Assembly (NCBI RefSeq): GCF_004745865.1
Contig: NZ_SRKZ01000007.1
Span: 124,001 to 188,000 of the forward strand
Length of the DNA: 64,000 bases
Reading direction: 5' to 3'
Source: Hymenobacter wooponensis
GTDB taxonomy: Bacteria; Bacteroidota; Bacteroidia; Cytophagales; Hymenobacteraceae
Part shown: positions 17,310 through 26,763 of the stretch, piece after piece
How the letters are laid out: every line of letters starts with the position of its first letter
Position numbering within the stretch: position 1 is the first letter of the stretch
Notes under the pieces: generated by a model
Databases searched by the model: none
The model's input: only the letters and a program-made list of their open reading frames with translations
Told to the model about the DNA's origin: nothing
Position numbers and translations under genes: made by a program

Positions 17310-17768
17310 ATGAAAAACGACAACACCCTACTCGGGCTCGGCCTGCTGCTGACCGGAACTGCTCTGCTGCTTACATCGCGTAAAAAAGGCGGCTCCAAGG
17401 GCCTACCCCTCGGCGACTCCGACAAAAACATGACAGGCCCGTTCAATCCCAACGCTGGTGACCCGGTTTCTATTCCTACGGCCAAGAAGTACGCCAACAA
17501 GTACAAGTCGAAGTACAAAGGCAATACCAGCTCCAACTATTGCAGCATACAGGCCATTGAAGATATAAAGGCTGCTACCAACTGCTACGGCATCCGGGTA
17601 TACCGCATTCTGAACGACGACAATACCCACGGCATCGTGGTGGTAGGCGTAGATGAGCAAGGCCGCGACATCACCACGACCAAGTCCAACAATGCCGAGG
17701 ATGTTTTGGCGGTTGAGAGTTACGAGAAGTGTCCTCACAACTGCAACGGCGCTATTTTGGCAAAGTAA
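17310..17768 (+). CDS. Membrane-anchored hypothetical protein
   Basis: A 152-residue protein with an N-terminal transmembrane helix (LLGLGLLLTGTALLLTS) followed by a basic linker and a soluble domain. Four cysteines (two in NYCSIQAI.....TNCYG, two in KCPHNC) could form disulfides if the domain is exported. No family is recognised. A terminator follows at 17785-17821. Confidence 0.6.
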   Translation: MKNDNTLLGLGLLLTGTALLLTSRKKGGSKGLPLGDSDKNMTGPFNPNAGDPVSIPTAKKYANKYKSKYKGNTSSNYCSIQAIEDIKAATNCYGIRVYRILNDDNTHGIVVVGVDEQGRDITTTKSNNAEDVLAVESYEKCPHNCNGAILAK

Positions 17769-17784
17769 GCCAGCTGCTTTCCAC

Positions 17785-17826
17785 CCAGCCGCCCGCGCCG
17801 GAATCAGGAATGGGCGGCTGGTTTAT
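17785..17826 (+). terminator. Rho-independent terminator
   Basis: Perfect 10-base arms CCAGCCGCCC and GGGCGGCTGG with a 17-base loop, then TTTATT. Confidence 0.75.
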
Positions 17827-17864
17827 TACCCTTTATGAGAGACTACCGGCAAGTTAAGCGTGGC

Positions 17865-18527
17865 CTAGAAGCTGTAGGTAAGGGTGGGCGTAAGCGTCAC
17901 CATCTCAAATGTGGTAACGGATATGATATAGTAACCACGCGCCCGCAGGCCTAGCCGGAAATGGGTGTCGATGGGCCGGGAGTACTCTAAGCCGGCTATT
18001 ACACCAGCTTCTTCGGAGTAACTATTGCTGCGGTTGACTTCACTGACGGACAAATAGCGCCCCGTACTCAAACTCTGGGATGCCGTTGTCATGTACAGCA
18101 GGCCCGCATGGTATTTCCAGTTCGAGCTTTGGCTGAATTGCCGCTCATACACGGCTTGAAACGCATTGTTGATGTAGCGAATCCTCAGGTCACTTTCCAG
18201 CGGATAGCCATACGGGCCAATGTACTGTGTGAAATGAACCGGCTTGGAGTTGATGCTACGAGTATACTCCAGCGCCACTGCACTGCTAGGCGTAAGCCGG
18301 TAGGCCACTGCACCGCCGCCAGCGGTGCCCAAAAAATTAGTGCGAATGTATTCGCCCGGAAACTCCGTTACCTGCGAAGAGGTGAAGAAATTACCATTGA
18401 CGCCATAATGCGCCTGGATGCTAAACCGGCTGCTTGATGGAGCTGCCTCCTGGGCACGTACACCGGTTGCAACAATGAGCAACAGCCCAGCTACTGCCGC
18501 AGTACGCGGCAAAAACGAATAATTCAT
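17865..18527 (-). CDS. Outer-membrane beta-barrel protein
   Basis: A 220-residue protein with a signal peptide (MNYSFLPRTAAVAGLLLIVA, cleavage near VRA-QE) and alternating strands ending in aromatic TLTYSF, the usual barrel end. I use 18527 because it starts the leader. The stop codon lies in a decamer-like CGTGGCCTAG on the opposite strand. It resembles porin-like Bacteroidota barrels; cargo unknown. Confidence 0.7.
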   Translation of the reverse strand: MNYSFLPRTAAVAGLLLIVATGVRAQEAAPSSSRFSIQAHYGVNGNFFTSSQVTEFPGEYIRTNFLGTAGGGAVAYRLTPSSAVALEYTRSINSKPVHFTQYIGPYGYPLESDLRIRYINNAFQAVYERQFSQSSNWKYHAGLLYMTTASQSLSTGRYLSVSEVNRSNSYSEEAGVIAGLEYSRPIDTHFRLGLRARGYYIISVTTFEMVTLTPTLTYSF

Positions 18528-18606
18528 GCGACACAAGGAATAATAGCATGGAAAGTGGCTCCAAGCTACTATACCTATCATATCGGCGCAAACGGCCAGT
18601 GGAGCT

Positions 18607-18813
18607 TTATTGCGGCTTAAACCAGTGGATGTAGCCGCAGTTGTCGCAGGTGTAGGCCACTACGGTTGGGTCGAACCAGTCAGAGTTAAATAGCTCGGCG
18701 GGGTCTAGCCGGATGTGTCGCCGCCAGAACCGGTCGTGCCGGCAGATAACGCAGTACAGCACGTTGCCCTTTATTTCAACTCCCACGGGCTTAGGAGCAT
18801 CGAATAAACCCAT
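18607..18813 (-). CDS. Small zinc-ribbon protein
   Basis: A 68-residue protein with two CxxC knuckles (CVIC at about 21-24 and CDNC at 56-59) separated by about 30 residues, the layout of a zinc ribbon. Such proteins bind nucleic acid or protein partners. It lies immediately upstream of the SNF2 helicase on the same strand, 42 bases away. I know no name for it. Confidence 0.7.
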   Translation of the reverse strand: MGLFDAPKPVGVEIKGNVLYCVICRHDRFWRRHIRLDPAELFNSDWFDPTVVAYTCDNCGYIHWFKPQ

Positions 18814-18855
18814 TCAGGTATACTATAGCGTAGGATAAAGCTGCCAAGCAGTGGC

Positions 18856-21825
18856 CTAGCCCAGCAGCTCCTCAATATCTTCCTTGGTTAGGCTCTTGAT
18901 AATGGCTTCGTCGGTGGTAATCAGGTCTGTGACCAGCTGAATCTTCTTGTTCTGCAGGGCCAGGATTTTCTCCTCCACCGTGTTCTTGGTGATGAACTTG
19001 TAGGTAAACACCGTACGCTGCTGCCCAATGCGGTGGGCGCGGTCTACGGCCTGGGCTTCCACGGCAGGATTCCACCAGGGGTCGAGGATGAACACGTAGT
19101 CGGCGGCGGTGAGGTTGAGGCCTACGCCACCCGCTTTCAGCGAAATCAGGAACACGCGCAGGTCCTCGGTTTCCTGGAAGCGAGCTACTTCCTTATGCCG
19201 GTCGCGGGTGTTGCCATCGAGGTAGGCGTACTCAATCTGCCGCTCATCCAGAGAAGCCCGCACAATGTCGAGGTGTTTCACGAACTGACTAAACACCAGC
19301 ACCTTGTGCCCTTCAGACACTACGCTCTTAATCATCCGAACCACCTCGCGCAGCTTACCCGACTCATGCTCGTACTCCTCGTCGGCCATGCGGGGGTGGT
19401 TGGCAATCTGGCGCAGCTTGGTGAGGCCCTGCAGGAGCATAAACTGGGTGCTGGCGGTGCCATGCTCCTCAATGCTCTGCAGAATCTTGTTGCGGTAGAA
19501 GCTCTTGGTTTCCTCGTAGCAGTGCTGCTGCTCCTCGGTCATGGGGCAATAGCTGAGGTGCTCAATCTTCTCGGGCAGCTCCGTAGCTACCTGGGCCTTG
19601 TGCCGGCGCAAGATGAAGGGCTTGATGAGGGCGTGCAGGCGCTTGGTCTTGGCCTCGTCCTTGCCCTTCTCAATGGGCTTGAGGAACTCCTTCCGGAAGA
19701 ACGACTGCGAGCCCAGTAGGCCAGGGTTGATGAACGACATCTGCGACCACAGGTCCATGGTGCTGTTCTCCACGGGCGTACCCGTCAAGATCAGGCGGTG
19801 GCGCGAGTGCAGCCCCCGCACGGCCTGTGAGGTAGTGGAGCTGGGGTTCTTGATAGCCTGCGACTCATCCAGAATCACATAGTCGAACTTATAGCTTTTC
19901 AGTAGCTCAATATCCAGGCGCACAATGCCGTAGCTGGTCAGCACCACGTCGTAATCGGCGAACTGCTCCACGTTTTTGTCGCGGTAGGTGCCGGTATAAA
20001 TCAGCAGGCGTAGGCCAGGCGTGAACTTAAACGCCTCGCTCATCCAGTTATACACCAGCGAAGTAGGCATTACCAGCAGCGAAGCCGCGCCCTTGGCTGC
20101 CCCACTCTCCTTGCGGTCGAGCAGCAAGGCCAGCGTTTGTACGGTTTTACCCAGGCCCATATCGTCGGCGAGGCAGCCGCCAAAGTGGTAGTCCTGCACG
20201 AAGTGGAGCCAGTTGTAGCCCGCCTTCTGGTAGGGCCGCAGCTCGCCCCGGAACCCGGCGGGCATGGGCTTATCCTCTACTGTTTCAAACTCGCGCAGCT
20301 TCTCCAGCTTCCTCGACATGAGCACGGTAGCCAGATTGCCGTTCTGCAGGTCCGATACCAGCGCCAAATGGTGCTTGCGCAGCATGAGGGTGTGGTGGTT
20401 TTCCTCGCTGAAGGCAAACAGCTCCAAGTACTGCGTAAACCACTCCTCCGGGATAATGGCAATTTGCCCATTGGGCAGCCGGAACTCATGGCGCTTGTTT
20501 AGGATGTAGGGGCGCAGCTTAATGAAGGGAATCTCAAACTCCCCGAACTGCACCGTGCCATGCACGTCAAACCAGTCGTTGGTTTCCGTGATGCCCACCT
20601 GCACCGTAATGGTGCCAATAAAGTAATCCTTGCCGGAGGTAGTGCCTTGCTGTACTGTAAAGCCCAGACGCACAAGGTCGTCGGCGTGGTTGTGGAGCCA
20701 GCGGAAGGCCGTCGCCTTCTCCAGCACCGCGCGGCCGTTACGTACCTCCAGGGCGCGGTCGTGCAGCTCACTGATGATTTCCTGCTCCCGGTCGAGGTTG
20801 CGGATGAGCCGGTGGAAGATGTAATTGTCGTTCTGCTTTTCCAGCTTCACGCACACCCGCTTGCCATGGCCCGTGTGCACGGTATGGTCGCCGTAGCGGA
20901 AGCTCAGGTCAAAGTGAATGTGGTCTGACACGGCCGCTTCGGCCGTAACTGTAGCCACGGCCGAAGCCGCCCGGCGGCCCGGGCCCGAAGCCCGCACTGT
21001 TTCGGCAGCAACCACTGTAGTGCCGGGTGCATCGGAGAAGGTAAGATGGGGCCGCGCCACGTAGCGCTCCGAGCGAATATCGAAGCCCCGGGCATGCACG
21101 TCGAACGACTCCACCAACGGCGCCACAAAGCGCTGGAAGTAGCTTTCCTCTACCTGCCGCGGAATGACGATAAACTTCTTGTTCAAGAAGGGCTTGAGCT
21201 TCTTGCCGTCTACATCCTTATGGAAGTTGTGCAGCACATCGCCGAGTAGCAGCCAAGCGGGTTGCTCGCACACAATCACGGCGTTCTTGTACTGAAAGTC
21301 GAGCTTTTGCCCTTTGTACTGAATGGTGGGGAAGTAATGGGTGCTGTCCTCGTTGCGCCGGAAGTGAAACAGCACTGAGGCCGGCTCGGTGGCAACGCGC
21401 ATCTCGCGCCAGGTGGGCTCCCCGTCCTTGCCCATGATAAAGACCAGCTTACCCTGGAGGCGTTCCAGAATCTGGCCCATGCGCTCCTGCACGTACTGGC
21501 AGATGGTTTCCTGCAGAGCTTTATCGCCCTTCTCCGGGTCGTAAATCTTGAGAAAGAACTCGGCAGGCGTGGTTTTCTTCGGCCAGAACTCCTTCATCAC
21601 CACATCCTGCTGAATCTGGTCGGTGAGGGCAATGAGCTCGAAGTCAATGATGTCTAGGCCATCGGCAAACTCAGGGGCGTTCTTAGCCGATACCGTTTGG
21701 TGCTGCAGCGTGAGTTGTCCGCGCTGGTTCCGCTGGACTACGTATGACTCGAATAGATAGCCTAAATACTCGTGCTCGAGTAAGGAATAAACAATTTGAA
21801 ATGGCTGTGAAGTAGAAACCTTCAT
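18856..21825 (-). CDS. SNF2-family DEAD/DEAH helicase
   Basis: A 989-residue Swi2/Snf2 ATPase. An N-terminal region of about 520 residues precedes the ATPase core: Walker A GLGKT at 557-561, a DESQ box at 653-656 (in place of DEAH), and the C-terminal helicase motif VI around DRAHRIGQ (928-935). Snf2 enzymes translocate on DNA and remodel or displace proteins such as RNA polymerase. Its stop codon TAG is contributed by a decamer copy (18850-18859). The role is probably DNA repair or transcription recycling; specificity unknown. Confidence 0.88.
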   Translation of the reverse strand: MKVSTSQPFQIVYSLLEHEYLGYLFESYVVQRNQRGQLTLQHQTVSAKNAPEFADGLDIIDFELIALTDQIQQDVVMKEFWPKKTTPAEFFLKIYDPEKGDKALQETICQYVQERMGQILERLQGKLVFIMGKDGEPTWREMRVATEPASVLFHFRRNEDSTHYFPTIQYKGQKLDFQYKNAVIVCEQPAWLLLGDVLHNFHKDVDGKKLKPFLNKKFIVIPRQVEESYFQRFVAPLVESFDVHARGFDIRSERYVARPHLTFSDAPGTTVVAAETVRASGPGRRAASAVATVTAEAAVSDHIHFDLSFRYGDHTVHTGHGKRVCVKLEKQNDNYIFHRLIRNLDREQEIISELHDRALEVRNGRAVLEKATAFRWLHNHADDLVRLGFTVQQGTTSGKDYFIGTITVQVGITETNDWFDVHGTVQFGEFEIPFIKLRPYILNKRHEFRLPNGQIAIIPEEWFTQYLELFAFSEENHHTLMLRKHHLALVSDLQNGNLATVLMSRKLEKLREFETVEDKPMPAGFRGELRPYQKAGYNWLHFVQDYHFGGCLADDMGLGKTVQTLALLLDRKESGAAKGAASLLVMPTSLVYNWMSEAFKFTPGLRLLIYTGTYRDKNVEQFADYDVVLTSYGIVRLDIELLKSYKFDYVILDESQAIKNPSSTTSQAVRGLHSRHRLILTGTPVENSTMDLWSQMSFINPGLLGSQSFFRKEFLKPIEKGKDEAKTKRLHALIKPFILRRHKAQVATELPEKIEHLSYCPMTEEQQHCYEETKSFYRNKILQSIEEHGTASTQFMLLQGLTKLRQIANHPRMADEEYEHESGKLREVVRMIKSVVSEGHKVLVFSQFVKHLDIVRASLDERQIEYAYLDGNTRDRHKEVARFQETEDLRVFLISLKAGGVGLNLTAADYVFILDPWWNPAVEAQAVDRAHRIGQQRTVFTYKFITKNTVEEKILALQNKKIQLVTDLITTDEAIIKSLTKEDIEELLG

Positions 21826-22124
21826 AGTCGGCGGCTATAATGCAGCGTTGAAAGTAATAACAATTGACAAATAGTCGATTATTTAACGAAAAGTAAAATT
21901 CATTCAGAGAATAGTTATACCAAAAGGACGAACGTGCTCTGAGCCTGGTCTAGTTGCCCTTTGCAGTAGACGAATATATAGGCCTTTTCGGGGTTAAATT
22001 ATATTTCCCTCAAAAGGTTTGTACGGCAGCCTTGTGAAATTCAGCGCTTTTGAGATACGTGCTCCTCTAAACAGGCCTAGCTACGCCTGTTCCCATGCGG
22101 TTACACAGAAGTCTGAGGAGTGGC

Positions 22125-23354
22125 CTAGAGGTTCTCGCGTACGTCGAGATGGGAGGCGTTGAGGGCCGGGCGGATAGAAACCGAAATAGTAATAACAATG
22201 ATAGCAATGGCCGTCAAGAAGATATCCGACGACTGCATTTTTACGGGATAAGAGTCTACCACGCTGGTTGCCATGCCCATGCTTACCAGCCCAAACGTCT
22301 GCTGGGCCCAGCAGATGCTCACGCCCAGCACTAGGCCAGTAATTGCACCTACCAGGGCTACAATGGCTCCCTCCAGCAAGAAGATGTTGCGCACGGTGCG
22401 GGTGCTGGCGCCCATGGCCATTAGCACGGCAATGTCCTTTCGCTTATCAATAACCAGCATCGACAGCGAGAAGAAGATATTGAGGGAGGCGATGAGCAGG
22501 ATAAAGGCGAATGTGATGAACACGAACATCTTCTCCACCTTAATGGCCTTGAGTAGGCTCACGTGCTGCTCATCCGAGTCAAGCACTTTGAAAGTGTCAC
22601 CCAGCTGGCTTTTCAGGGCGCTCTTTACTTTACTGATGGAGTTACCCGGAGCCACCTTCACTTCTAAAGCCGTACGCCGGTTGCCATATTTCAGCAGTTC
22701 TTGCGCAAACTCCAGCGGCACAAAGATGTAGCTGTCGTCGATGTGCTGCTCAATCAGAAACACGCCGCCCGCCAGAATGCTCTGCTCGTTGAACGCCGTT
22801 TCGGGGTTCATGGAAAGCGTTTTCTTGCCGGTGTTGTTAGGGTACAACAGCCGCATGGGCGAGAAGCGGTTGTTGATGGTGATGCTCAGCTCGTGCTGCA
22901 CGCCAGCCCCCAGCAAGGCATAATCGGCGCCATCGTGGTGGAGGCGGTGGTCGCCATCTACAATGGCCGAGTCGATGTTACTCTGGTAGTGGTAGTTGTC
23001 GGATACGCCCTTCATCTTTACCACCATCTGGCGGTCGTGGTACTGGAGCAGGGCGTTATCTTCAATCACCTGCGTCACCATGGCTACGCCGGGCGTGGAA
23101 GTAAGACGCGTCAGTAAGGGCGCCGCTACGGGGAAGGACTTGCCCTCCACTGCCGTAATCACCAGATCGGGATCCGACTTGCCGTAGAGACTGCGCACCA
23201 AGTCCTCTAGTCCGTTGAAAACAGACAGCACGATAATCAGCGCCATCGTTCCCACCGCCACGCCAATCATGGAGATGTTTGAGATGATGCTGATAATGTT
23301 GCGCTTCTTCTTCGAGAGAAAATAACGCCGGGCAATGAGCAACGGTACGTTCAC
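22125..23354 (-). CDS. ABC transporter permease, LolC/LolE-FtsX type
   Basis: A 409-residue inner-membrane permease with one N-terminal transmembrane helix, a large periplasmic MacB-type domain and three C-terminal helices (FVFITFAFILLIASLNIFFS onward), the pattern of LolC/E, which releases lipoproteins from the inner membrane for LolA. The conserved start SLLIARRYF-like (PLLIARRYFLSKKKRN) fits. It ends an operon with rbfA and a methyltransferase. Its ATPase partner (LolD) is not in the window. Its TAG stop is in a decamer (22119-22128). Confidence 0.85.
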   Translation of the reverse strand: MNVPLLIARRYFLSKKKRNIISIISNISMIGVAVGTMALIIVLSVFNGLEDLVRSLYGKSDPDLVITAVEGKSFPVAAPLLTRLTSTPGVAMVTQVIEDNALLQYHDRQMVVKMKGVSDNYHYQSNIDSAIVDGDHRLHHDGADYALLGAGVQHELSITINNRFSPMRLLYPNNTGKKTLSMNPETAFNEQSILAGGVFLIEQHIDDSYIFVPLEFAQELLKYGNRRTALEVKVAPGNSISKVKSALKSQLGDTFKVLDSDEQHVSLLKAIKVEKMFVFITFAFILLIASLNIFFSLSMLVIDKRKDIAVLMAMGASTRTVRNIFLLEGAIVALVGAITGLVLGVSICWAQQTFGLVSMGMATSVVDSYPVKMQSSDIFLTAIAIIVITISVSIRPALNASHLDVRENL

Positions 23355-23446
23355 GTGCGGGGCGCGGAGGAGCTAGTAGGTAGCGTAATACGAATGAATT
23401 AGACCTAAATATCTTGGAGCAAGATACGCCACAGGGCGCAAAAGGT

Positions 23447-24256
23447 CTATTTCCAAGCCTTCACAATCAGGCCCGTGCCCGATTCGTGCTTGGTATTTGC
23501 ATCGAACCAGTTCAGTAGCAGACAGAAGGGAAAAGTAACGAGATAGTAGAAGGGCAGCAGCGCGAAGAACCACTTGGAGTAGCCGAGCATCAGGATGGGG
23601 TACTTCATGCTCAGGCGCCACGAAATCTGCCCCGGCTCGCCGTAGCTGTACTGGGCCTCAATGCGCTCAAAACCCGCCGTACGCAGCTTCTGCTGAATTT
23701 CGTGGATGTTGTAGCCGTCGCGCACGTGCTCCTCAATAAAGGAGGTTTCGCCGTCGGCGTGCACATCGGAGCCGCCTTGGTCAGAGGGCGTGGAGATGAG
23801 CAGCATACCACCATCCTTAAGGGAGGCGTGGATGTTGCGGAACACTTCTACGTCTTCCAGAATATGCTCCATCACGTCTACCGACAGGGCCAGATCGAAG
23901 GTGTTGGGCTGTTGATAGAGCACCAAATCCTGCACGGCAAACTGGGCATTGGTACGGCCAATCTGCCGGAAGAAGCGGTTGGAGTCGGCTACCTGCTCGT
24001 CTTTCACATCCACGGCCAGGATTTCCCACTTCTTGCTTAGGCCCGACATCCAGTAGGTGTACTGCCCATAGCCCGAGCCCGCATCCAGAATGCTGGTGGG
24101 CTCATTGGTGCGGCCTTTAGCCCACTGGCGCAGCTCGCGGTGCACGTGCCAGGTGCGGAGCAACAGCAGGTCGAGCAGGTGATAAAACAAGCGCCGCAGC
24201 CAGGGCGTACGGTTGAAGACTTCGCCGAGCGACTTCTTAATCGGGTCGTAATACAA
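23447..24256 (-). CDS. Class I SAM-dependent methyltransferase with C-terminal membrane segments
   Basis: A 269-residue protein. SAM motif I is ILDAGSGYGQ (56-65), with an acidic residue after beta2 (LAVDVKDEQV) and SVDVMEHI as motif II/III. Two hydrophobic stretches near the C-terminus (WFFALLPFYYLVTFPFCLLL) suggest membrane attachment. It lies between rbfA and lolE on the same strand. The substrate is unknown; a lipid or quinone is possible from membrane association, which is inference. Confidence 0.78.
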   Translation of the reverse strand: MYYDPIKKSLGEVFNRTPWLRRLFYHLLDLLLLRTWHVHRELRQWAKGRTNEPTSILDAGSGYGQYTYWMSGLSKKWEILAVDVKDEQVADSNRFFRQIGRTNAQFAVQDLVLYQQPNTFDLALSVDVMEHILEDVEVFRNIHASLKDGGMLLISTPSDQGGSDVHADGETSFIEEHVRDGYNIHEIQQKLRTAGFERIEAQYSYGEPGQISWRLSMKYPILMLGYSKWFFALLPFYYLVTFPFCLLLNWFDANTKHESGTGLIVKAWK

Positions 24257-24403
24257 GGGGGATTCGTGATTTAGTGAAGTGGTGATTGAGTGATTGAGTG
24301 AAGTAGTGCGTTTGATGTTCTGCTTGCGCTACACATGCCTTTTGCGCAGTCTAGGCCAGTCGAACATCCAATCCGCTTAATCACTCAATCTCTAAATCAC
24401 TAT
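24257..24403. repeat. Degenerate GTGATTGAGTGA-type repeats flanking an intergenic region
   Basis: Between rbfA and the methyltransferase gene the DNA carries a run of seven- to eight-base units (GTGATTTAGTGAAG, GTGATTGAGTGATTGAGTGA) at about 24267-24303 and their reverse complement (TCACTCAATC, AAATCACTA) at about 24380-24404, so a loose hairpin can form. A decamer copy lies in the middle (24351-24360). Similar text occurs at 26480-26515, 26732-26760 and 48995-49018. Confidence 0.55.
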
Positions 24404-24838
24404 TTACTCGTCTTCGTCGGCGAAGAGCTTGGGACGCTGGGGTTTGTTGTCTTCAGGGCCGGCCTGCGCATCATCTTCCGTGGGAGCGGGCGGAATGTGC
24501 AGGTCGCCGAATACCTTGTCCATGTGGGCGGCGTAGGCAGCTGAGTCGTCGATGAAAAACTGCAGATCGGGCACAATACGGAGCTGCTTGCCTACGCGCT
24601 TGGCCAGCGCCTGCCGAATCACCTTCACATTATCTTCTACCAAGGTCTGCTGGGCCTCTACATCGCGGGCCAGCAGCAGGCTCAGGTACACGCGGGCCAC
24701 GCCCAGGTCGGGCGATACGCGCACCAAGCTGATACCCGGCGGCAAGCCCGGAAACAGGTGCGGGAGGTCGCGCTGAAATACGGCGGCCAATTCCTGCTGG
24801 AGCAGGCTGGCTACTTTTTGCTGTCGTTTACTTTCCAT
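24404..24838 (-). CDS. rbfA: Ribosome-binding factor A
   Basis: A 144-residue RbfA with the KH-like fold: start MESKRQQKVASLLQQELAAV, then VSPDLGVARVYLS and the helix-turn RKRVGKQLRIVPDLQF-type segment. RbfA binds free 30S subunits during 16S maturation and cold adaptation. The acidic tail (EDNKPQRPKLFADEDE) is a common Bacteroidota extension. The start 24838 is favoured over 24850 because the -7 box ends at 24848, leaving a leader of only about four bases. Confidence 0.9.
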   Translation of the reverse strand: MESKRQQKVASLLQQELAAVFQRDLPHLFPGLPPGISLVRVSPDLGVARVYLSLLLARDVEAQQTLVEDNVKVIRQALAKRVGKQLRIVPDLQFFIDDSAAYAAHMDKVFGDLHIPPAPTEDDAQAGPEDNKPQRPKLFADEDE

Positions 24839-24847
24839 AAGAATCCG

Positions 24848-24855
24848 CAAAGATA
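24848..24855 (-). promoter_or_regulatory. Bacteroidota -7 promoter box for rbfA
   Basis: TATCTTTG on the minus strand, exact consensus, 9 bases before the ATG, so the mRNA leader must be very short. Confidence 0.6.
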
Positions 24856-24975
24856 GGAAGTTAGGGGCTTGGCAGCGCAGGAAGTTACGGGTGGTAACGG
24901 CCGCTATACTGGCCTACGAGCCACAGCCGCAAAAAGCTCCCGAAAAGAGCTGGGCGTGCTGGCGGCCTCGGCGGT

Positions 24976-24983
24976 TATCTTTG
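24976..24983 (+). promoter_or_regulatory. Bacteroidota -7 promoter box
   Basis: TATCTTTG, exact consensus, upstream of the hairpin at 24994-25037 and the membrane protein gene at 25063. Confidence 0.5.
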
Positions 24984-24993
24984 TCTTATCCGG

Positions 24994-25037
24994 GCCTACC
25001 GCGCCGGGGTGGCCTAGGCCTCTCCGGCGCGGTAGGC
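24994..25037 (+). other. Perfect hairpin in the leader of a membrane protein gene
   Basis: 14-base perfect arms (GCCTACCGCGCCGG and CCGGCGCGGTAGGC) around a 16-base loop that holds the palindrome GGCCTAGGCC. It lies between the -7 box and the TTG start of the gene at 25063, so it would fold in the leader RNA 25 bases before the start. Confidence 0.6.
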
Positions 25038-25062
25038 CAAGTTCCTAAGCTCCTCATTTTCC

Positions 25063-26478
25063 TTGCTTCAATTCTTTAAAAGCTCCCTCCCTACCCGCCT
25101 CTTCGCGCTGGTGGTACTGCTACTGGCGGTACGGCTGCCCTTGCTGTGGTGGGGCGTGGCCCTGACGCCCATTGAGCTACACGGGCTGCTAGTGGGCGAG
25201 CGGCTCCGCGATGGGGCCGTGCTCTACCGCGACCTGTACGACAGCACTGCGCCACTCACGGCGGCCCTGTCTGGGGCTCTGGAGTGGGTGGGTAACCGCC
25301 CATTGTGGCTTTACCGCGTGCTGGCCCTGCTGCTGCTGGGGTTTCAGGCCCTACGCTTCAACTTCGTGCTCAACCGCGCCGATGTGCACCCGGAGCGTGG
25401 GTACGTGGGGGCCCTCACCTACTTGCTGCTGGCCAGCCTCACCTCCGACCTCGACACCCTCTCGCCGCTGCTGCTAGGCCACACCTTTATCATTGCGGCC
25501 CTAAGTGCCCTGCTGCCCACTTCCCGAGAAGGCTATGATAACCGCCGACTGTTTCGGGCGGGCTTTCTGGTGGGGGTGGCGGCGCTGTGCTACCTGCCGC
25601 TGGCGTTGTTCCTGCTGGTAGGCCTGTTCGCGGTTATCATCTTCGCGGCCAACTCATTTAGAAGCTTTTTGCTGCTGGTGTGTGGCTTCCTGTTTCCGTA
25701 CGCGGTGGCGGCTACGTTCTTCATGTACACCGATTCTCTGGCCGGATTTGCGCAGTTTCACCTCCAGCCTACGCTCCAGGGGCTCATGAATGAAACCGAC
25801 GGGCTGCCGCTGTGGGTGCTGCTACGCCTGCTGATTGTGCCGGGTGTGCTGCTAGTCTTGGGCCTAGTACGCAGCTTTACCACCCCACTAGGCCTGGTAT
25901 TCCAGATCAAGTTTCAGCAACTAATGCTGGTGTGGCTATTAGTGGCTGCCGGCATGGCTGCCGTGGGTCGGGGCATGGCTACGGGTACGCTGGTGCTGTT
26001 TCTGCCGGCCCTTACCTATTACTGTCTCTTTCTGTGGCAGAAAGCTCGCCGGGCCTGGGTACCCGAGGTACTGTTGCTGGTGGTGCTGGGCACCGTAGTG
26101 GTTATTCGTTACCGCAGCGTGCTGCACTTAGAGCAGGTAATGCAAATTCCGGCGGAGAGCCGGTATGCGGTGAACCCCAACCCTACCTACGCCTTTCTCG
26201 AAGGTCAGCATCTGCTGGTGCTAGGTCCCGATCAGCGGCCCTACCTGAAGAACCGGCTGGCAACACCTTACCTTGACTGGCAGCTGGCCCAGGTTGACTT
26301 CGCTCACCTCAACGAGTACGATGCCGTCTTCCGACTGGCCCAAAACTTCGAGCCAGCCCCGCCCCGCTACATTATCGACCAGAAGGGCCTCATGCCCGAG
26401 CTACAATACAAGGTGCCCTCCATCTTCGGCCGCTACGAGCGCACCAACACCCCCAAAGTGTACCGGCTGACGCGGTGA
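25063..26478 (+). CDS. Multi-pass membrane protein of unknown function
   Basis: A 471-residue protein with about nine to ten hydrophobic helices and a soluble C-terminal part (about 360-471). The pattern (conserved YRDLYDSTAPL near residue 55, LHPERGY-type loops) recalls a Bacteroidota membrane family, possibly DUF6427; I am not certain. The start is TTG at 25063 (MLQFFKSSLPTRL): no in-frame ATG precedes the first helix. Expression is from a -7 box at 24976-24983, with a leader hairpin between. A terminator follows at 26591-26627. Confidence 0.7.
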   Translation: MLQFFKSSLPTRLFALVVLLLAVRLPLLWWGVALTPIELHGLLVGERLRDGAVLYRDLYDSTAPLTAALSGALEWVGNRPLWLYRVLALLLLGFQALRFNFVLNRADVHPERGYVGALTYLLLASLTSDLDTLSPLLLGHTFIIAALSALLPTSREGYDNRRLFRAGFLVGVAALCYLPLALFLLVGLFAVIIFAANSFRSFLLLVCGFLFPYAVAATFFMYTDSLAGFAQFHLQPTLQGLMNETDGLPLWVLLRLLIVPGVLLVLGLVRSFTTPLGLVFQIKFQQLMLVWLLVAAGMAAVGRGMATGTLVLFLPALTYYCLFLWQKARRAWVPEVLLLVVLGTVVVIRYRSVLHLEQVMQIPAESRYAVNPNPTYAFLEGQHLLVLGPDQRPYLKNRLATPYLDWQLAQVDFAHLNEYDAVFRLAQNFEPAPPRYIIDQKGLMPELQYKVPSIFGRYERTNTPKVYRLTR

Positions 26479-26590
26479 CATGGTGATTGAGTGAAGGGAG
26501 CGAATGAGTGAAGTAGCCTACGTCTACGGCGTCATTGCAAGCAACGCGGAGTAAACCCTCCTTATTTAGCGCAAACACCTTAAAAAGGCG

Positions 26591-26627
26591 AAAAGCCCTT
26601 ACCTCCTGTGTGGAGGTAAGGGCTTTT
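26591..26627. terminator. Rho-independent terminator, bidirectional
   Basis: AAAAGCCCTTACCTCC and GGAGGTAAGGGCTTTT are perfect 16-base arms with a TGTGT loop. The A-run and T-run allow it to work on both strands, between the membrane protein gene and rpiB. Confidence 0.85.
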
Positions 26628-26763
26628 GAATAGCGTAGAGCTAGTAGAAGTCTATGATTAGCGGCGCGGTCCTGCGGGTGCTTCGACACTGGCTTAATGC
26701 GCCACGTGCTTGCCATGACAGGCCTAGGCCACTCACAAATTCACCACTTCACAATTTCACCGC

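Noticed and set aside
24257..24403. CRISPR array
   Set aside because: The repeats are degenerate seven-base units without spacers or cas genes.
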